From NCBI RefSeq assembly GCF_014876185.1, contig NZ_JADALJ010000001.1, positions 310,001 to 374,000 of the forward strand: a stretch of DNA of 64,000 nt, in the 5' to 3' direction. Position 1 is the first letter of the stretch. The number at the start of each line of letters is the position of its first letter. Under the pieces are notes generated by a model, which had not been told where the DNA came from, ran no database searches, and saw only the letters and a list, made by a program, of their open reading frames with translations. Origin of the DNA: Rufibacter sp. LB8 (GTDB lineage: Bacteria > Bacteroidota > Bacteroidia > Cytophagales > Hymenobacteraceae). Shown here piece by piece: positions 60,669-64,000 of this stretch. The position numbers and the translations under genes were made by a program.

Positions 60669-61512
60669 TTCTTCTTTCATTGCCTACCTCAACGGGGAAT
60701 TTCTTCCTCTGGAAAACGCTTTTCTGCACGTCAGTGATTTGGCCATTCAGCGGGGCTACGGCATTTTTGACTTCTTTAAAGTGCAACAGGGGCAACCGCT
60801 GTTTTTGCCAGATTACCTGAACAGGTTTTATGCCTCGGCCATGCTGATGGGTTTGCCCGTGCCGGTTTCAGAAGAAGAGCTGACTTCTATCATTCAAGCG
60901 TTACTTCAGAAAAATGGCCAGACCGAAGCAGGAATTAAAATGATTTTGACCGGCGGCTACTCAGAAAACGGGTATGACCCGGCCACGCCAAACTTTCTTA
61001 TCACGCAGCATGCGCTCACGCTGCCCTCAGAGGCGCAGATTGCCACTGGTATCAAGGTCATCACGCATGAATACGTGCGGGAACTGGCAGCGGCCAAGAC
61101 CATCAATTACATAGTGGGCATCAAGTTGATTCAGCAGGTAAGAGCCCAAAATGCCGATGACGTGCTGTACCACCAGGCCGGCGTGGTGTCTGAATTCCCC
61201 AGAAGCAATATTTTCATGGTCACGGAAGAGAATACGCTGGTGACGCCAGAGCTGAACGTGCTGCAAGGCATTACCCGCAAAAATGTACTGGAACTGGCGC
61301 AAGGCCATTACAAAACCGAGGTCCGGCCCATCACTTTGCAGGAGCTTGCCACCGCCAAAGAAGCGTTCATGACCAGTACTACCAAACGCCTGCTACCCAT
61401 TGTACAAGTAGACAACCAAATTATTGGTATTGGCAAGCCAGGTACAGTGACGCTTTCTTTGCTGAAGAAGTTGGTTGGCCTGGAAGAGAAATACATAGCC
61501 TCGGCGAAGTAA
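60658..61512 (+). CDS. Class IV aminotransferase (D-amino-acid/branched-chain type)
   Basis: 284 residues from ATG 60658, which overlaps the P1 peptidase by 11 nt. PLP-fold-type-IV features: FIAYLNGEFLPLENAFLHVSDLAIQRGYGIFDFFKVQQG, the PLP-binding Lys in AAKTINYIVGIKL, the Glu region of VSEFPRSNIFMVTEENTLVTP and GITRKNVLELA. It could act on D-amino acids, branched-chain amino acids or aminodeoxychorismate; the peptidase next to it makes an amino-acid substrate most likely. Confidence 0.88.
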   Translation: MSGNSSFIAYLNGEFLPLENAFLHVSDLAIQRGYGIFDFFKVQQGQPLFLPDYLNRFYASAMLMGLPVPVSEEELTSIIQALLQKNGQTEAGIKMILTGGYSENGYDPATPNFLITQHALTLPSEAQIATGIKVITHEYVRELAAAKTINYIVGIKLIQQVRAQNADDVLYHQAGVVSEFPRSNIFMVTEENTLVTPELNVLQGITRKNVLELAQGHYKTEVRPITLQELATAKEAFMTSTTKRLLPIVQVDNQIIGIGKPGTVTLSLLKKLVGLEEKYIASAK

Positions 61513-61550
61513 TCTTAGGTTCAGAAAAAAAACACGAGCATCAAAAGACC

Positions 61551-61592
61551 TCCGTTTTCGGGCTCATTTCTGGAAATGAGCCCGAAAACGGA
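61551..61592. repeat. Dispersed palindromic repeat, copy 29
   Basis: TCCGTTTTCGGGCTCATTTC / GAAATGAGCCCGAAAACGGA, a consensus copy between two + strand genes. Confidence 0.93.
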
Positions 61593-61607
61593 TATTATTG
61601 TTGCAGA

Positions 61608-61665
61608 CCAGGATTTCCTTTAGTAAGAGGCACGTGTATTTTGCCTGTGAGAAAGGAAGTCCTGG
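61608..61665. repeat. Inverted repeat with 14-nt arms
   Basis: CCAGGATTTCCTTT (61608-61621) and AAAGGAAGTCCTGG (61652-61665) pair at 13 of 14 positions with a 30-nt loop. No T-tract. Function unknown. Confidence 0.6.
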
Positions 61666-61828
61666 CTGATAAAACGTTGGGTGATTCAGGTGTTACTTTA
61701 AATGCTGTCTGATAAAAGTGTAGGCCGGCACAGGAGGGAACGGAAAACAAAAGTGTGGTTTCCCGTACAGACTAAAACACGTTTTTTGGGGTTTTACTCT
61801 TGAAAGACGTGTAGAAAAGGAGCGAACC

Positions 61829-62743
61829 ATGACAAATCAACTTTGGAAATTCTTGGCTGTGGCGGTGGCTTTACTGTTCACGGTGCATTTATGCAGCCAG
61901 CAGACGGCGCCCACGGCAGAAAATGAAAACGGCGGTAAACTGGATTTGGGCGGCAGGGTCATCAAAGCGCCCACCTTGCCATCGGCTATGTCATTTGCGG
62001 GGGAACCCGTGCCGCTGGAGGTGCCAGATGTGGCCGAACGCCTGGACCGCGAACTCCTCATCAATTCGTACCTGCACACCAGCACCTTGCTGGGCCTCAA
62101 ACGCATGCAACGCTACCTGCCTGAAATCACGCAACTCCTGAAGGAAAATGACATACCCGAAGATTTTGTGTACCTGTCGCTGGCCGAGAGTTTGTTTAGC
62201 CAGGTGACCTCGCCGGCGGGCGCTGCTGGGTTTTGGCAGTTAATGCCCGACACGGCCCGCGGCTACGGCCTCATAGTCAACAGCGAGGTAGATGAACGGT
62301 TCCATGTGCAGAAAGCTACGTTAGCTGCCTCCCGGTATTTGAAATCGGCTAAGAAACGGTTTGGCTCCTGGACCAATGCGGCCGCCTCCTACAACCGGGG
62401 CATGAACGGCCTGGACCGGGCCCTGCAGAAGCAGAAAGTAGGTTCGTTCTATGACCTCTATTTAAACGATGAAACCTCCAGGTACCTGTTCCGGATTCTG
62501 GCGCTCAAGGAAGTGTTGGGTAACCCGGAAAGATATGGGTTTGTGCTGCCTGCAGAACAGGGTTACCAACCGTTGGCGGCCAGAACCGTGAACGTGACCA
62601 GCACCATACCAGACCTCCCGGCGTTTGCCCTGGCGCAACATACCAATTACAAGACTTTAAGGCTGCTCAACCCCTGGATCAAAGACTACAAGTTAACCGT
62701 GGCGCCGGGCAAGGAATTTGTGTTGCTGCTGCCAAAGAAATAA
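61829..62743 (+). CDS. Lytic murein transglycosylase (SLT/MltD type)
   Basis: 304 residues with an N-terminal export signal (FLAVAVALLFTVHLC, possibly a lipoprotein). The SLT domain (about 95-240) carries the catalytic Glu in YLSLAESLFSQVTSPAGAAGFWQLMPDTARGYGL and the downstream AAASYNRGMNGL. The C-terminal 45 residues (FALAQHTNYKTLRLLNPWIKDYKLTVAPGKEFVLLLP) look like a LysM-type module. It cleaves peptidoglycan between MurNAc and GlcNAc, forming anhydro ends, for remodelling of the wall. Confidence 0.9.
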   Translation: MTNQLWKFLAVAVALLFTVHLCSQQTAPTAENENGGKLDLGGRVIKAPTLPSAMSFAGEPVPLEVPDVAERLDRELLINSYLHTSTLLGLKRMQRYLPEITQLLKENDIPEDFVYLSLAESLFSQVTSPAGAAGFWQLMPDTARGYGLIVNSEVDERFHVQKATLAASRYLKSAKKRFGSWTNAAASYNRGMNGLDRALQKQKVGSFYDLYLNDETSRYLFRILALKEVLGNPERYGFVLPAEQGYQPLAARTVNVTSTIPDLPAFALAQHTNYKTLRLLNPWIKDYKLTVAPGKEFVLLLPKK

Positions 62744-62748
62744 GAATG

Positions 62749-62800
62749 GCTTTTCCGTTTTCGGGCTCATTTTCAGAAATGAGCCCGAAAACGGAAAAGC
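62749..62800. repeat. Dispersed palindromic repeat, copy 30
   Basis: GCTTTTCCGTTTTCGGGCTC... / ...GAGCCCGAAAACGGAAAAGC, perfectly paired including the copy-specific GCTTTT/AAAAGC ends. It fills the gap between two convergent genes and touches the stop codon of the downstream kinase. Confidence 0.94.
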
Positions 62801-64000
62801 CTAAGCCTCTGCGGTATCTTGTTTGAGGTAGATTTTAAACGAAGAGCCTTCGCCTAATTTGGTGGTCACTTCCAACTCACCGCCGGCGTTGTGCACAATC
62901 TTCTTGACCATGTACAGGCCAATGCCAGAGCCTTCCACGTGGTCATGGAACCGTTTGAACATGGAGAAAAGCTGCTCTTCCTGCTCGGGGTTCATGCCCA
63001 GGCCGTTGTCAGTGACAGTGAGCACGGCATAGGAACCTTCGCGGTGGCAGCTTACCTGCACCAGCGGTTGCCGCTCCCGGGAGCGGTATTTAATGGCGTT
63101 GGATAGCAGGTTGTAGATAATACTTCTTAGGTTTTTCTCTGAGAAGGAAACCTCCGGGCAGCCAGACACCTCAATCTCAAGCTGGGCATCGGCCTCACGT
63201 ACCAACGGGTCCAGGTCCAGCACTACTTCCTCCACTAATTCCTGCAAATCCACCACAGAGGTTTCGGTGCGGTTTTCGTTCTGCAGCTTGGTGATTTCAG
63301 TGAGGTTGGAAATGGTTTTTTTGAAGCGCTCCACGGCACCCTGCATCATGGCCATGATTTGCTTCACGTCTACCTGTTCAAATTCCTTCTTGGGCAATTC
63401 AATCTGGAGTTCACGCAGCAGGGCCTCTATGTTATGGATGGGTGCCTTTAAATCATGCGAAGCAGTGTACACAAAGTTGTCCAGATCCTCAATCACGCGC
63501 ATGAGGTGGGCGTTGGTTTCCTCCAGTTTCACCTGCGTGTTCTTAAGGTCTGAAAGGTCAATGAATGAGCCCAGCACGCGGTAGGGTACTTTGTATTCGT
63601 TCTGCAGAATGTAGGCGCGGTTGTAGACAAACGCATAGACGCCGTCGGCCCGGCAGATCCTGAATTCATCTACCCACTGGTCTTTGCCCATGTTAATGGC
63701 CTGGTTTATGCCTTTGGTGATGCGGATCTGGTCTTCTGGGTGTACTTTGTCTAACCAACTGCTGATGCCTTTGCCCATTTCTTGGGGGGCATAGCCCAGA
63801 ATCTGCTCCAGGCTGTCGGACCACCAGAAATGGTTGGTGATGAGGTCCCAGTCCCAGACCACGTCATTGGTAGCCATGGAAACCAGCTTGAACCGTTCCT
63901 GGCTGTTGCTCAGTTCCTGGGTGCGCTCGGTCACGCGTTTCTCCAATTGCCCGTTCAGTTTAATCAGGTTTTCCTCAGCGTACTTAAGGTCTTCATAGGC
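62801..64000 (-). CDS. PAS sensor histidine kinase (partial, N-terminus beyond the right edge)
   Basis: The frame is open to the right edge, giving 399 residues of the C-terminal part (first visible AYEDLKYAEENLIKLNGQLE). A coiled coil (EKRVTERTQELSNSQERF) leads to a PAS_3-type domain (ATNDVVWDWDLITNHFWWSD), then H-box FVYTASHDLKAPIHNIEAL, N-box IIYNLLSNAIKYRS and G-boxes DNGLGMNP and GSGIGLYMVKKIVHNAGG. More sensor domains probably lie upstream of the edge. Confidence 0.9.
   Translation of the reverse strand, partial: AYEDLKYAEENLIKLNGQLEKRVTERTQELSNSQERFKLVSMATNDVVWDWDLITNHFWWSDSLEQILGYAPQEMGKGISSWLDKVHPEDQIRITKGINQAINMGKDQWVDEFRICRADGVYAFVYNRAYILQNEYKVPYRVLGSFIDLSDLKNTQVKLEETNAHLMRVIEDLDNFVYTASHDLKAPIHNIEALLRELQIELPKKEFEQVDVKQIMAMMQGAVERFKKTISNLTEITKLQNENRTETSVVDLQELVEEVVLDLDPLVREADAQLEIEVSGCPEVSFSEKNLRSIIYNLLSNAIKYRSRERQPLVQVSCHREGSYAVLTVTDNGLGMNPEQEEQLFSMFKRFHDHVEGSGIGLYMVKKIVHNAGGELEVTTKLGEGSSFKIYLKQDTAEA

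Larger units (their letters stand above)
61513..61828. other. Intergenic region with two inverted repeats
   Basis: About 315 nt containing palindrome copy 29, a hairpin at 61608-61665 and the leader of the transglycosylase gene. No gene is supported. Confidence 0.55.

Noticed and set aside
475-62800. CRISPR array or attachment-site explanation for the repeated palindrome
   Set aside because: The copies are isolated in separate intergenic gaps, spaced by whole genes, and there are no spacers of regular length or cas genes.

Overview
The window looks like chromosomal DNA of a Bacteroidota, most likely a Hymenobacteraceae-type organism (Rufibacter/Pontibacter-like; this is inference, not a database match). 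The reasons are type IX secretion C-terminal sorting domains, a DUF3078 outer-membrane protein, an ABC-permease/M1-aminopeptidase fusion, Bacteroidota promoters of the TTTG-N18..22-TAnnTTTG form, and many PAS histidine kinases with the ELAFQNDEKEKRA-type linker. I see no insertion sequence, prophage, CRISPR array, rRNA or plasmid functions. The one RNA gene is tRNA-Glu(TTC).

Layout. 1-11.7 kb (+ strand) is a pectin-degradation locus: the end of a pectate-lyase-like secreted protein, a GH43 lipoprotein, a GH28 polygalacturonase lipoprotein, three CE12-type rhamnogalacturonan acetylesterases, a secreted protein with a T9SS tail, a large acetylesterase-like alpha/beta hydrolase overlapped by a VOC gene, and a LamG-like lipoprotein. 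12-16 kb (- strand) holds fructose-1,6-bisphosphatase, altronate dehydratase (galacturonate catabolism) and a Gfo/Idh/MocA oxidoreductase. A CG-centred palindrome, TGTGCAATCGATTG, lies upstream of both altronate dehydratase and the T9SS-tailed pectin-locus protein, suggesting one LacI-type regulon. 16.3-18.1 kb is an ECF sigma/anti-sigma pair plus an AT-rich membrane protein. 18.6-26 kb is mixed: TPR histidine kinase, YycJ-like hydrolase, ankyrin protein, HrpB helicase, DUF3078 protein, tRNA-Glu. 26.2-32.8 kb has the ABC transporter/aminopeptidase pair and a LytS/LytTR two-component pair. 32.9-44.2 kb has a persulfide-dioxygenase/rhodanese fusion beside a truncated TauE/SafE gene, a multi-PAS kinase, DUF808, a pseudouridine synthase, a MATE exporter and a hybrid kinase with 13 tandem 63-nt repeats. 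44.5-47.9 kb has a TonB-dependent receptor and a YjjX-type NTPase. 48-53 kb is a run of two kinases and two response regulators. 54-62.7 kb has a tricorn-like protease, an amidase, a P1 peptidase/class IV aminotransferase operon and a lytic transglycosylase. A histidine kinase runs off the right edge.

The most striking non-genic feature is a dispersed, almost perfectly palindromic sequence of about 40-50 nt (half-site CCGTTTTCGGGCTCATTTC). It occurs about 30 times, in most intergenic gaps regardless of the direction of the flanking genes and, apart from one doubtful resemblance, never inside a gene. Arm substitutions are matched in the opposite arm, and the variable flanks are self-complementary within each copy. 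It often abuts stop codons at convergent gene ends, and in three places two copies bracket a different fold-back element. It behaves like a small mobile or structural repeat that may double as a bidirectional terminator. I do not recognise it as a described family.
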